The position numbers and the translations under genes are program-made. The notes below the pieces were generated by a model. The model saw only the letters and a program-made list of their open reading frames with translations, did no database searches and was not told the origin of the DNA. 64,000 nucleotides of DNA from positions 1 through 64,000 of the forward strand of contig NZ_JAKMCS010000003.1 of assembly GCF_022662195.1 (NCBI RefSeq). The letters are read 5' to 3'. Source of the DNA: Aestuariivivens insulae. Its GTDB lineage: Bacteria; Bacteroidota; Bacteroidia; Flavobacteriales; Flavobacteriaceae. Below are positions 17,620 through 26,816 of this stretch, one piece after another (positions within the stretch are counted from its first letter, which is position 1; each line of letters begins with the position of its first letter).

Positions 17620-19182
17620 TTAAAAGTTCATAGTTTTTGTTTCCCCTGAACATGTATACGTAATAGAGAAATCCAACGTTTTTAAATGTGCTCTTAAATG
17701 TGCTAAATCGTAGTTATTTACCCATTTAATATCTATTACATCTGAAGAAGTTTCATTAATATGGATAGTCCCTAAAAAGGCTTTGGATGTATTTCTTAAT
17801 TTAATAAGTTGAAGTTGATTAAGTACGATATCGGTCTTTAACCCTTCTTCCATTTTATTTAGGGCAACTGTTGTTCTATTAATTTCTTTGTGTCCTCCAT
17901 CTCCAGCTTTTTTAACTGCATCGTAATCATTTTTACCTGCAAAAAGATCTAAATACCACACTTGTGGAATCCCAGGCATAAATAATTGTATGGCTCTAGC
18001 CAATAAAAGTTTTGTTTCATCTTCTCCAAGTGCACTAAAGTATGTTGCGTTTATTTGATAATAAGAAACCCTTTTGCCCGAAGCATCATAAAGATTTTTA
18101 ACTTTTCCTCCTCTAGCTATGATTGTATCCATGAGCGTTTCTATCTCTTCATTTTTTAAAAGTCCCTCATGATATACACCATTAACCTCTTTTCCTTTTA
18201 AATCCAAGACAGGAATGCCATCATGACATCCTAACATGTTTACGGTTTTATAATTATTCTCAATAATTTCAGTGATCCATTTTAAAAGCGCCTTATTATC
18301 TGCATTTTCAATTGTGTATAGTATTAATCCCGGCAGAAAAAAATCATAAATACAATAACCTTGCTGTGCCACTTCCTTGTGTAGTCCAGAACCATACTCC
18401 GCATGTATTTCTGGCAATAACAATAAATCATTTTTTTTGGCCATTGTATTTATACGCTCCAAATAGTCCCAAGTCCCAGGTTTATTAAAGAAATTCGATT
18501 GCCCAATTTCTTTATGTAAATAAGCAAAAGCATCCAATCTTAATATTTTGCACCCAAAATCTTTTAAATTGGAAAGGGTTTCATCATAAAAATCCCAAAC
18601 CATTTGCGACTTGGCATTAACATCCATTTGCCCTAAAAAACTTTTATCCAAATTTACTTTCTGATAAAAGGTATTCCAGTAAGGTTTTTCTGTACCATCA
18701 GGGAAAGGTACTTTTAAAATAGGCAAACCAGATTTTCTCATAAATAATTTATCGAGAAACTCTTTTTTAGGAATTATAACACCATTATCTCCTATGATTC
18801 CGTTTCCTTCCCAAAAGCTATTCCAATTGATAAAAAAATCTTTGTATTTTGATTGGTCTCCTTTTTCTAACAAATCTTTAAACTGTGGTGATGCTACCGA
18901 TAAATGGTTTAAAACAATATCAAATTTCAACTGTATATTGAGTTTTTCTAAAGCTTCCAAATCGGATTTTGAAACTAAATCTTCATTTATATTGTAATCG
19001 ATTATAGAAAACCCTCTGTCTAAATCGCTGTTAAAAAAAGTTGGTAGCACATAAAACAGGGAAAAAACATCTATAAACTCAGGCTTTTTCAACATTCTTA
19101 TGGTATCACTTAACTTCTCTCCAATGCTATCAGGGTACGCATTAAGCATAACACCATTACCAATAATAGAATTTTTTGTCAT
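17620..19182 (-). CDS. GH13 sucrose phosphorylase-type enzyme
   Basis: A 520-aa cytoplasmic protein of the GH13_18 type, without a signal peptide. These enzymes split sucrose with phosphate into glucose-1-phosphate and fructose through a covalent glucosyl enzyme. Catalytic sites are all present: nucleophile D217 (RLDAF), acid/base E258 (LLPEIHAEYG) and D321 after H320 (GCHDG). The opening LNAYPDSIG and DRGF segments are typical of the subfamily. The next genes, a fructokinase and a SUT-like transporter, fit sucrose phosphorolysis. Related enzymes act on sucrose-6F-phosphate, glucosylglycerol or glucosylglycerate, so the exact substrate is inferred from context. It is the last gene of the operon, 9 bp after pfkB. 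Confidence 0.85.
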   Translation of the reverse strand: MTKNSIIGNGVMLNAYPDSIGEKLSDTIRMLKKPEFIDVFSLFYVLPTFFNSDLDRGFSIIDYNINEDLVSKSDLEALEKLNIQLKFDIVLNHLSVASPQFKDLLEKGDQSKYKDFFINWNSFWEGNGIIGDNGVIIPKKEFLDKLFMRKSGLPILKVPFPDGTEKPYWNTFYQKVNLDKSFLGQMDVNAKSQMVWDFYDETLSNLKDFGCKILRLDAFAYLHKEIGQSNFFNKPGTWDYLERINTMAKKNDLLLLPEIHAEYGSGLHKEVAQQGYCIYDFFLPGLILYTIENADNKALLKWITEIIENNYKTVNMLGCHDGIPVLDLKGKEVNGVYHEGLLKNEEIETLMDTIIARGGKVKNLYDASGKRVSYYQINATYFSALGEDETKLLLARAIQLFMPGIPQVWYLDLFAGKNDYDAVKKAGDGGHKEINRTTVALNKMEEGLKTDIVLNQLQLIKLRNTSKAFLGTIHINETSSDVIDIKWVNNYDLAHLRAHLKTLDFSITYTCSGETKTMNF

Positions 19183-19191
19183 TTTTAAGAA

Positions 19192-20130
19192 TTATAGAAG
19201 TTCTGATAATATGTTAATGTTGTCTGGCAGCCTCCCCACGTTTTGAAGCTTTAAAGCGGCTAATTTCAAAGCTACTTTCAAACATTCTTCAATAGGTTTT
19301 TCTTTTATATAAGCGAACAAGAAACCGGACCAAAAGGCATCTCCAGCCCCTGTCGCATCCTGCACTACATCTATTTGTATGGCTGGTAATTGAATGATTC
19401 CCCCGCCTTTTTGGGATAGTTTAACACCTTTGCTTCCCAAAGTTAAACAAACTGTATCTACACCTTCGGAATGAAAAAAATCAAATATATCTTCATGAGG
19501 TATTTTTTGTTCAAAAAGCCTAAGCATGTCATCTTCGCTAATTTTAACCAAAGGATTGAATTTGCAATACGCCTTAATGACCTCAATCGCTTCTTCTTGA
19601 CTGCCCCATAGCTTTTTAGCATAATTTACATCGATGCTTAATTTGCATCCTGAATTAAATGCTTCCCTAGCTTTTTCTAAAATAGTCAATTGCGCCGGTT
19701 GTTTACTTAATGCAAAGCAAGTTGTGTGGAAAATATTGGTTTTTAATAGCAGCTCTTTAGAAATTTGATTTTCTATAATAAAATAATCTGCTTCTCTAAA
19801 TGGAATAAAATCTGGAGTGCCATCCGTTCTAGACACAAAAATAACACTTGTTGGTTTTTTCTCAAGCTTTCTAATATAGCTTGTAACCACCCCAACACCT
19901 TCTAACCTTTTAAAAATATAATCTCCAAAACCATCATTCCCAACAGTAGCCACCATAACAGATTTTAAGCCCAATCTAGCTGAATTCATAGACACATTTG
20001 CAGGAGAACCTCCTAAATATCTGTGATAATCTCGTGTATTGTTGATGAGCACTCCTGTTTGATGTCCTATGAAATCAACAAGCACTTCACCAACACAAAG
20101 GATATCTATATCTTTATTAATGTTTTTCAA
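19192..20130 (-). CDS. PfkB-family fructokinase
   Basis: A 312-aa ribokinase/PfkB-family sugar kinase. Visible motifs are the N-terminal VGEVLVDFIG, the substrate-site GGSPANVSMNSARLG, and the C-terminal DATGAGDAFWSGF whose GAGD aspartate is the catalytic base. In the sucrose operon it would phosphorylate the fructose released by the neighbouring phosphorylase to fructose-6-phosphate. Family members also act on other ketoses or 2-keto-3-deoxygluconate; context decides for fructose. No ATG is available near the N-terminus. The start is TTG at 20130, with an in-frame stop 18 nt further upstream. It lies 25 bp after the transporter gene. Confidence 0.88.
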   Translation of the reverse strand: MKNINKDIDILCVGEVLVDFIGHQTGVLINNTRDYHRYLGGSPANVSMNSARLGLKSVMVATVGNDGFGDYIFKRLEGVGVVTSYIRKLEKKPTSVIFVSRTDGTPDFIPFREADYFIIENQISKELLLKTNIFHTTCFALSKQPAQLTILEKAREAFNSGCKLSIDVNYAKKLWGSQEEAIEVIKAYCKFNPLVKISEDDMLRLFEQKIPHEDIFDFFHSEGVDTVCLTLGSKGVKLSQKGGGIIQLPAIQIDVVQDATGAGDAFWSGFLFAYIKEKPIEECLKVALKLAALKLQNVGRLPDNINILSELL

Positions 20131-20155
20131 AACTATTTTCTTTTCTTAATTAAAA

Positions 20156-21505
20156 CTAATGCCCACTACTAATAGAAATGGCAACATTCTCATGTTCTCC
20201 ATTAGATTTTGGTTGTTTAAGTCGTAATGCCAAAACACCCGCAATGACAAAAAATACACCTCCAAATAGTATAGCATTAACGGCACTATTATTCAATAGA
20301 TTTTTTACAATAGGCCCAAATGTTAAGGTTTGAATTCCCATAGGAATAACAATCATCATATTCAATATACCCATATAAACACCTCGTCGTTCTTGAGGCA
20401 CTATTTTGGAAACCATTGAATATGGAATACCCATCATTGCTGCCCATCCTATGCCAAATAAAATCATAGGTAGAATAACCAAAACCGGATCTTGGATATA
20501 TGGAATACTGAGCATTGCAATTCCCGTTAAAAACAAGCTAAACACATACACTTTTTTGCCTCCGAATTTTACAGCCAATGGCACGAGTGCCAATGCAAAA
20601 ACTATTGTTGAAACATTATATGTGGTATTCATTTTTGCTGCTTGACTTAAAGCTTGGGAAGCATCAAAATTCATACTCTCGCTAAACATAGGCGCAATAA
20701 ATTGCCAATACACAAATAAGGCATACCATTGAAAAAGATAAACGGCAGATAATTTCCACATAAATTTGGGCATATCTTTTATAGCATCTACAATTTCTAG
20801 AAAAGGTGTTTTAATTCTTTCTGAAAGTGGTAAGGCATTGTGTTTTTTTATCTCATCAAATTCCTCATCAGACGGAGGGATTTCCGGTGTTTTTAATACA
20901 GACCATAAAATGGTAGAAACTGATAATAAAGCACCTATAAAAAAAGAATAATACAACCATTTAGGAATACCGCTGCCAGCTTCAACTGTCTCGGCTCCTC
21001 CAAACCAATCTTGAAAAAGAAAAATTGATGCGTTCGCTAAAACAATACCTGCACCTACAAACAAACTCTGCATTTGATACCCAAAACTTAACTGCTTGTT
21101 TGGTAATTTATCACCTACAAAGGCACGATAAGGTTCCATAGCCATATTATTGCCAACATCAAGAATCCATAGCAAACCAACGGCAAACCAAAGTGCTGGA
21201 CTAAATGGAAATGCAAACAAACACAAACTGCCTATTATAGCTCCAATTAAGAAGAATGGTTTACGTCTTCCCCAGCGAGGCGACCAAGTTTTATCTGAAA
21301 TAGCACCAATTATGGGTTGAATAATTAAACCAGTTACCGGCCCCGCAAGGTTCAACAATGGCAAATCTTCATGATGTGCTCCCAAAAAGGAAAATATTGG
21401 GTTAACAGCTGTTTGTTGCAAACCAAAACTGAATTGAATTCCTAAGAACCCTACATTCATATTAAAAATTTGCCAAAATGATAAACTTGGTTTTGTGATC
21501 TTCAT
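20156..21505 (-). CDS. MFS/GPH-type sugar transporter (SUT/SLC45-like)
   Basis: A 449-aa inner-membrane protein with about 12 membrane segments. The loop between TM2 and TM3 carries RWGRRKPF, the hallmark of the sucrose/SLC45 branch of glycoside-cation symporters. It also has GxxSDK before it and an N-terminal segment of conserved type (NMNVGFLGIQFSFGLQ). With a downstream fructokinase and sucrose phosphorylase the cargo is most likely sucrose, imported with a proton. Related Bacteroidota transporters serve maltose loci, but no maltose enzyme is present here. It begins 1 nt after the stop of the small CxxC protein. Confidence 0.88.
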   Translation of the reverse strand: MKITKPSLSFWQIFNMNVGFLGIQFSFGLQQTAVNPIFSFLGAHHEDLPLLNLAGPVTGLIIQPIIGAISDKTWSPRWGRRKPFFLIGAIIGSLCLFAFPFSPALWFAVGLLWILDVGNNMAMEPYRAFVGDKLPNKQLSFGYQMQSLFVGAGIVLANASIFLFQDWFGGAETVEAGSGIPKWLYYSFFIGALLSVSTILWSVLKTPEIPPSDEEFDEIKKHNALPLSERIKTPFLEIVDAIKDMPKFMWKLSAVYLFQWYALFVYWQFIAPMFSESMNFDASQALSQAAKMNTTYNVSTIVFALALVPLAVKFGGKKVYVFSLFLTGIAMLSIPYIQDPVLVILPMILFGIGWAAMMGIPYSMVSKIVPQERRGVYMGILNMMIVIPMGIQTLTFGPIVKNLLNNSAVNAILFGGVFFVIAGVLALRLKQPKSNGEHENVAISISSGH

Positions 21506-21506
21506 C

Positions 21507-21884
21507 TTATTTTAGTTTTTTAGAAGCTCCCAGTTTTTTAAGAAAATCCTCAAAATTAGAACCATTCATTACAAGTTTACCATTTAAATCTACAACTGGC
21601 AATGACAAATTATCTACTGGAACACCTGCTTTTTGAAGTTTTACCAGCATTTCTCTTTGCTTTAAAAGGTTTACATCTACATCATAATAAATGAAATCGA
21701 TCTTTTTCTCCTTTAGATAAGCTTTTGTATCAATACAATAGTGGCAAGTATCACTACCATAAACAATTACCTTTTCAGATGTTTTTTGCTCAGTGACAGT
21801 CTTTGATATTGAATCTGAAACTTGACCAAAACTAACATAAGTTAAAGCTATTATAAATACTATTGATAAAACTAAAGCTTTCAT
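21507..21884 (-). CDS. Exported glutaredoxin/thioredoxin-like CxxC protein
   Basis: A 125-aa protein with a signal peptide at ~1-20 and a glutaredoxin-like fold: strand, then CHYC (C47, C50), helix TKAYLKEKKIDF, strand YYDVDV, a cis-proline region (LSLPVVDLNG) and a C-terminal helix. It should act as a thiol oxidoreductase in the periplasm, or be anchored by an uncleaved signal. Its place inside a sucrose operon, between receptor and transporter with 1 nt to the transporter, is unexpected. A role in receptor disulfide folding is possible (the receptor has a CC pair in its barrel) but is inference. Confidence 0.8.
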   Translation of the reverse strand: MKALVLSIVFIIALTYVSFGQVSDSISKTVTEQKTSEKVIVYGSDTCHYCIDTKAYLKEKKIDFIYYDVDVNLLKQREMLVKLQKAGVPVDNLSLPVVDLNGKLVMNGSNFEDFLKKLGASKKLK

Positions 21885-21902
21885 GACTCCAAATATTTAG
21901 TT

Positions 21903-21940
21903 AAAAGAGTTGAAACTTATCATAAAACTCCAACTCTTTT
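21903..21940 (-). terminator. Intra-operon stem-loop after the receptor gene
   Basis: Perfect 10-bp arms at 21903-21912 and 21931-21940 (AAAAGAGTTG and its complement) with an 18-nt loop. On the minus strand the stem ends in TTTT. It lies between the TonB-dependent receptor and the rest of the operon. It could act as a partial terminator or 3' stabiliser giving more receptor mRNA than enzyme mRNA (inference). Confidence 0.6.
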
Positions 21941-21974
21941 ATTAACAAACTCAAATAAAAATTAAACTTATTTC

Positions 21975-24602
21975 TTAAAATTTATACTGTAAAGATAATG
22001 TTGAAGAACGGCCACTAATTGACCTTGCTCTCACTAAACGATTTGAACCAAAAGAGCCATCGCCATTACCTTCTATTTCTGTTATCCCTACCGTATCAAA
22101 AAGGTTATTTACGCTCAATACTAGCGAAAGGCCTTTTGTTAAACCTAATCTACCAATTAGGTTAAAATAGGCATACCCTGGCATTACCAGATCATTATCA
22201 TCTTGAGCATAAGATTTTGTTGTGCCTAACACACTTAAAGCAATACCATGTTGGCTGTTTTCTCCAAAATTATAAGATGGCGATAGGTTGTAAACTAAAT
22301 CTGCTTGTCTTCTTGGTGTGTTACCTTTGTTATCACCACCATCAATTTCGGCTTTAGTCCAAGTAAAAGACCCATTAAAAGAGATGTTTTCTCCAAATGC
22401 CAAAGCTGTTTCAGCCTCTACACCCAAAGCTTTAAATGGATTTCCAACAGATCTATTTAACTCGTTACTTAAACCTTCATCAGTATTACTCATAAATCCA
22501 GTTAAGTTAAGAACTCCATTTTTGAGCCTTTTCTTGTAACCAACTTCTAGTTGAGACACTTCATCATATTGCACATCGGCTTTACCGTCTGTACCATAGT
22601 TATTTCTATCTGCTGCTCTACCTGATGCACCAGAACTATATCTTGCAAACAACGCGGCGCCTTCGTTTAATTTATAATTTAAACCAGCAGAGTAAGACAC
22701 AAAGTTATAATCATCATTTACTATTTGTCCTGCGCCTCCTGCTACAACTGGTACTACTTGCTCTATACCTTCAATAGTTCCGTTACCATCGTAATCATAA
22801 GAACCTTGACTAGTAGGGCCATTGGCTATTGTTCCATTTACATTTACATTCTCGAAGCGAATACTTCCGTCGAAATTTAATTTTTCAGTAATGTCAGCAT
22901 CAACACCTACATATGGAGAATTTACATTGTGTACAGTATTATATCTGCGTTGACAACAATTACCCCAAACAGGTGTACCATAAGAGTATTGACCGTTTCT
23001 TGAAAAGCCATCAAAATCTGCTAGCCTTGCTTCACCTCCTCCTTTAACTTCTGAAATAAATGAACTCCATTGCCATCCTATTTTAGTGTTTTGTGTTGCT
23101 GTAAATAAACCGGCTGTAAGGCCAACATTATCACTTATTTTTTTAGAAATTTTAACGTCACTGAAAAAGTTGCTTAAATCATCAATAGTAACATCAAACA
23201 TGTGTATAATTTGAGCCAATCCGTTAGACGGGTTAAAAGCACCTCTATCTCCATCTGAATACACCAATGCCCCTGTAGCATTAGAAGCGTCTCTTGCAAT
23301 TGTTTCAATTTCGGAAACTGATCCTACTGCGGCTGTAAATGGGGACACCCATTCTCCGTTGTTATTTGAATAACGCGCTTTACCTGCTATTTTCCAATCG
23401 TCACCTAAGTCAAACGAAAATTCAGCTCCTAAAGATTTAGATCTAGGGTTGTTCCCATTTCTAACATCGTTAACATGTCTTCCTCCGCCATCAAAAGGGT
23501 TTGTTCCTGCGCTTTGTTGTAAATATGCAGAGTGAGGAGAATCGCTGGTAATATCAAAACCTGGTAGGTTAGAGAACGTAGGGCTATCATTACTTCCCTT
23601 CAGCAACATTGGCATAGGCAAATACATTACTGATTTGTCGTTTAATAGTTTAGCATAAACACGCACATAACCTGCATCAAATCGTTTAGTGAGGTTAGCT
23701 TTAAATTGTCCCCCTTTATTGCCTTGATAACCTATTTCCCTTGGCCCTTCACCTGTTCTAATAAAACCACCTATATGGTATGACAATCCATTATCCAATG
23801 GTTGACCATATTCAAAATCTAATCTGCTAGTTTGATAATCCAAACCAAAAGTAGTTCCTATAGAACCTCCTTCTTTTGCCCCTGTTTTACTAATCATGTT
23901 AATGATACCAGCAGGACCATTGGATGTTTGTGTAGATGCTGACCCCCCTCTAATGGCTTCAACCCTACTAATGTTAGAATCTATTCTTAAAAAGTTATCG
24001 GCATTTCCAAAAGACGTATCTCCAAATAAGTTTAAAGGCAAGCCGTCTTCTTGTATTTGAAAGTATCTTGAACCTCCTGAAGAAATAGGAACACCACGAA
24101 CATTAAAGTTAGCATTACCTTCACCACCAGAAGACTCTGCGCGTATACCCGGTATGTTTCTAAAAAGTTCGCCTGCACTTCTTGGAGATGCTTGTTCTAT
24201 AAGTTCTACGTCCATAGTAGAAACAGATACACTGGATTCAATTTTAGATTTAGGGTTTACAACACCTGTTACAACCACCTGATCTAAAGATTGAGCATCT
24301 TCAACCATTATAAAATCTAAAGTAATATCATCATCTTGAACTGTAACACTTTGTGAAAATTTTGCATACCCTATAAAAGTTGCAGATAATGTATATGCTC
24401 CGTTTTCTACATTACTAATGGTATAGTTGCCATCAAAGTCTGTAACGGCTCCTTTAGATGTGCCATCTAAAATAACATTAACGCCCCCCAAAGGTATTCC
24501 TGCTTGATCTTTAACATTTCCTGATATTGATTGTGCAATTAAAGCACTTGTTGACAACAACATCAATACTAATAAAAATGCTCTTTTTTTAATTGAATTC
24601 AT
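21975..24602 (-). CDS. TonB-dependent receptor, probable sucrose uptake
   Basis: An 875-aa outer-membrane receptor. In order: signal peptide (~1-23), CarboxypepD_reg-like beta-sandwich (~24-110), plug domain (~115-235) with the GGSAS...GPAGIINMI segment, then a 22-strand-type barrel ending in an aromatic LSLQYKF. It would use TonB energy to bring sugar to the periplasm for the MFS transporter. No SusD lipoprotein is found next to it, so it works alone, unlike SusC/SusD pairs. A Cys-Cys pair occurs in the barrel (WGNCCQRRY). It is divergent from the LacI regulator, and its likely -7 box TAGATTTG (24656-24649) is 35 nt from the nearer operator. Confidence 0.9.
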   Translation of the reverse strand: MNSIKKRAFLLVLMLLSTSALIAQSISGNVKDQAGIPLGGVNVILDGTSKGAVTDFDGNYTISNVENGAYTLSATFIGYAKFSQSVTVQDDDITLDFIMVEDAQSLDQVVVTGVVNPKSKIESSVSVSTMDVELIEQASPRSAGELFRNIPGIRAESSGGEGNANFNVRGVPISSGGSRYFQIQEDGLPLNLFGDTSFGNADNFLRIDSNISRVEAIRGGSASTQTSNGPAGIINMISKTGAKEGGSIGTTFGLDYQTSRLDFEYGQPLDNGLSYHIGGFIRTGEGPREIGYQGNKGGQFKANLTKRFDAGYVRVYAKLLNDKSVMYLPMPMLLKGSNDSPTFSNLPGFDITSDSPHSAYLQQSAGTNPFDGGGRHVNDVRNGNNPRSKSLGAEFSFDLGDDWKIAGKARYSNNNGEWVSPFTAAVGSVSEIETIARDASNATGALVYSDGDRGAFNPSNGLAQIIHMFDVTIDDLSNFFSDVKISKKISDNVGLTAGLFTATQNTKIGWQWSSFISEVKGGGEARLADFDGFSRNGQYSYGTPVWGNCCQRRYNTVHNVNSPYVGVDADITEKLNFDGSIRFENVNVNGTIANGPTSQGSYDYDGNGTIEGIEQVVPVVAGGAGQIVNDDYNFVSYSAGLNYKLNEGAALFARYSSGASGRAADRNNYGTDGKADVQYDEVSQLEVGYKKRLKNGVLNLTGFMSNTDEGLSNELNRSVGNPFKALGVEAETALAFGENISFNGSFTWTKAEIDGGDNKGNTPRRQADLVYNLSPSYNFGENSQHGIALSVLGTTKSYAQDDNDLVMPGYAYFNLIGRLGLTKGLSLVLSVNNLFDTVGITEIEGNGDGSFGSNRLVRARSISGRSSTLSLQYKF

Positions 24603-24648
24603 TTTTGTCTTTTTTAGTTATTTGATAAATTATTTAGTGGTTTTATAC

Positions 24649-24656
24649 CAAATCTA
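24649..24656 (-). promoter_or_regulatory. Candidate -7 box for the sucrose operon
   Basis: TAGATTTG on the minus strand, 46 nt upstream of the receptor ATG, fits TAnnTTTG. No good -33 TTG is visible, which would suit a promoter that needs an activator bound upstream. Confidence 0.55.
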
Positions 24657-24690
24657 TAAAGGATATGATACTTATTTGTGGTTTTCTTTA

Positions 24691-24726
24691 TCGAAATCGT
24701 TTTCGATTTTAACGAAAACGTTTTCG
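24691..24726. promoter_or_regulatory. Two LacI-family operators, 21 bp apart
   Basis: Site 1 at 24691-24706 (TCGAAATCGTTTTCGA) is palindromic except for one symmetric mismatch pair. Site 2 at 24713-24726 (CGAAAACGTTTTCG) is a perfect 14-bp palindrome. Both have the central CG and A/T arms usual for LacI-family operators. Their centres are 21 bp apart, two helical turns, so two dimers would bind the same DNA face. They lie in the divergent region, 47 bp before the regulator ATG and 35 bp upstream of the receptor -7 box. Confidence 0.85.
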
Positions 24727-24772
24727 ATTTGTGATTTTTCATTATATTTATTGAAGAAATTTTGCGTTTTAC

Positions 24773-25825
24773 ATGAAACCCATCACCCTAAAACAAATAG
24801 CCGAACAGTTAAACATATCTGTCACTACTGTTTCAAAAGCTCTAAAAGATTATCCAGACGTTAGCAAAAAAACTAAAGCCATGGTTAAGGAGTTGGCCAA
24901 AACCTTAAACTACAGACCCAACACCTTTGCGGTTAATTTAAGAACCAAAGAATCTAAAACCATTGGATTGATAATCCCTGTTATTGTACATCATTTTTTT
25001 GCCAATGTGATTAAGGGTATTGTGGCACAAGCCGAAAAGAAAGGATATTTGGTTATTATTCTTCAGTCTAATGAATCCTACGAACTGGAAAAGAAACAAA
25101 TCGATTTACTGATGAGCCAACGTGTGGATGGCATCCTAATTTCATTGGCTAATGGCTCTGCAAGGTTTGACCATTTAAATGAAGTGATTAATCAAGGAAA
25201 ACCTTTGGTCATGTTCGATAAGATTGCAAAAATTGTAAACTGCTCTAAGGTTATCATTGATGACAGAAAAGCGGCTTACACCGCAACACAATATTTAATA
25301 GATATTGGCTGCAAACGTATTGCCCATTTCAGAGGTCCTCTTTTACCTCAAAATTCTATTGATAGGTTTCTAGGCTATAAAAAAGCCTTAACAGATAATG
25401 GTCTACCCTACGATCCTTCTTTGGTTTATATTTGTGAATGCGGAGATATGAGTTTTGAAGAAGGAAAAATGAATGCGAAAAAATTACTCGAAGACCATGA
25501 TGATGTGGATGGTATATTTATAAACACCGATTTAGTTGCTATAGGCGCCTTAAACGAATTTAATAATCAAGGCATTAAAATCCCAGAGGATATTAGCATT
25601 GTAGGATTCAGTAATTGGTTTATGTCATCTGTTATCTCCCCCACACTAACTACTATAGATCAACCAGGTTATTTAATGGGTAAAACAGCATTTAAACAAT
25701 TATTTAAAGAAATAAAAGCCCATAAAAAAAACAAGTCTATCATTCCGAAAATCATCACCTTGGAAACCGTACTTGTTAAAAGGGAATCGACAAAAAAATC
25801 AACCAATACTATTCTAGAAATTTAA
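24773..25825 (+). CDS. LacI-family transcriptional regulator of the sucrose locus
   Basis: A 350-aa LacI/GalR-type regulator. The N-terminal helix-turn-helix and hinge (1-60) read [20 protein letters not shown]...LNYRPN, followed by a periplasmic-binding-protein-like effector domain (~62-335) with the usual [13 protein letters not shown] and [11 protein letters not shown] segments. Divergent transcription from the receptor-transporter-kinase-phosphorylase operon and the two palindromes beside it indicate local control and probably autoregulation. Whether it represses or activates is not shown; the operators lie upstream of the receptor promoter, which would allow activation. Its 3' end overlaps the convergent queG by 17 bp. 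Confidence 0.92.
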   Translation: MKPITLKQIAEQLNISVTTVSKALKDYPDVSKKTKAMVKELAKTLNYRPNTFAVNLRTKESKTIGLIIPVIVHHFFANVIKGIVAQAEKKGYLVIILQSNESYELEKKQIDLLMSQRVDGILISLANGSARFDHLNEVINQGKPLVMFDKIAKIVNCSKVIIDDRKAAYTATQYLIDIGCKRIAHFRGPLLPQNSIDRFLGYKKALTDNGLPYDPSLVYICECGDMSFEEGKMNAKKLLEDHDDVDGIFINTDLVAIGALNEFNNQGIKIPEDISIVGFSNWFMSSVISPTLTTIDQPGYLMGKTAFKQLFKEIKAHKKNKSIIPKIITLETVLVKRESTKKSTNTILEI

Positions 25826-26729
25826 TATTCCTTTTTAACCCCGAAAATTTAGTACGCTTAACTGCCGACTTTTTAAATACTTTTCTAAAGGTTTCCTCTG
25901 TGATTTCCTCCCAATCCTTATTGGTCATTGAAAGTAATTCTGGATGCGGATTGAACAAAGGTTCTTTATGCGCTTTCGAAAAACGGTTCCAAGGACACAC
26001 ATCCTGGCAGACATCGCAACCAAACATCCAGTCGTCCATTTTGTCTTTAAATGTTGTTGGGATGTTATCTTTTAACTCAATGGTTAGATAGGATATGCAT
26101 TTACTGCCATCAACTACGTAAGGCTCTATTATGGCTTCTGTTGGGCAAGCATCTATACAGGCGGTACATGTACCACAATGATCGGTTGTTGGGGTGTCGT
26201 ACTCTAATTCTAAATCTATTATCAACTCTGCAATAAAATAAAACGAGCCCACTTGTTGGGTAATTAGATTGCTGTGTTTACCAACCCAACCTAATCCACT
26301 TTTTGCTGCCCAAGCTTTATCGAGTACTGGTGCCGAATCCACAAAAGCGCGACCATTCACCTCTCCTATTTCCTCTTGAATGTACTGTAATAAGGTTTTA
26401 AGTTTATCCTTGATTACAAAATGATAATCTGTACCATAGGCATATTTTGACAACTTATAGCTATTGGTAGTTTGCTTTTGGCTTGGGTAATAGTTCAACA
26501 ACAAGGACACTACACTTTTTGAGCCTTCCACCAACTTTGTGGGATCTAATCGCTTATCGAAATGGTTTTCCATATAGTGCATCTCACCATGCATGCCTTT
26601 TTGAAGCCATTGCTCCAATCTAGGAGCTTCTGCTTCTAAAAATTCAGCTTTAGAAATACCACAAGACAAAAAACCGAGGCGTTTGGCTTCGGCTTTGATG
26701 AGTTGGGTATGTTTGGTTTTAGGATTCAT
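25809..26729 (-). CDS. queG: Epoxyqueuosine reductase QueG
   Basis: A 306-aa cobalamin-dependent iron-sulfur enzyme for the last step of queuosine synthesis, reducing epoxyqueuosine in tRNA. Two 4Fe-4S sites are seen: C185-C188-C191 with C195 ([13 protein letters not shown]), and C238-C241-C245 ([11 protein letters not shown]) with C211. D131 in the VDSAPVLDK motif is the family catalytic acid. Length is slightly short of some homologues but complete. It is convergent with the LacI-type gene, overlapping by 17 bp. Confidence 0.95.
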   Translation of the reverse strand: MNPKTKHTQLIKAEAKRLGFLSCGISKAEFLEAEAPRLEQWLQKGMHGEMHYMENHFDKRLDPTKLVEGSKSVVSLLLNYYPSQKQTTNSYKLSKYAYGTDYHFVIKDKLKTLLQYIQEEIGEVNGRAFVDSAPVLDKAWAAKSGLGWVGKHSNLITQQVGSFYFIAELIIDLELEYDTPTTDHCGTCTACIDACPTEAIIEPYVVDGSKCISYLTIELKDNIPTTFKDKMDDWMFGCDVCQDVCPWNRFSKAHKEPLFNPHPELLSMTNKDWEEITEETFRKVFKKSAVKRTKFSGLKRNIKFLE

Positions 26730-26761
26730 ATACGAAATAACTACTTCAAAGAATATATTAT

Positions 26762-26786
26762 GGATTCCTGCTTTCGCGGGAATGAC
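26762..26786. repeat. Short palindromic repeat downstream of ruvB
   Basis: Imperfect hairpin ATTCCTGC-TTTC-GCGGGAAT (one G-U pair), followed by GACAAAA. A second copy in the same orientation is at 27845-27870, on the other side of ruvB. A split copy is at 1709-1757. Confidence 0.75.
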
Positions 26787-26816
26787 AAAAAAGAGATTTC
26801 AAAGTAATGGCGCGTA

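Noticed and set aside
21975-25825. SusD partner for the TonB-dependent receptor
   Set aside because: No lipoprotein of ~500 aa lies on either side; neighbours are fully accounted for.
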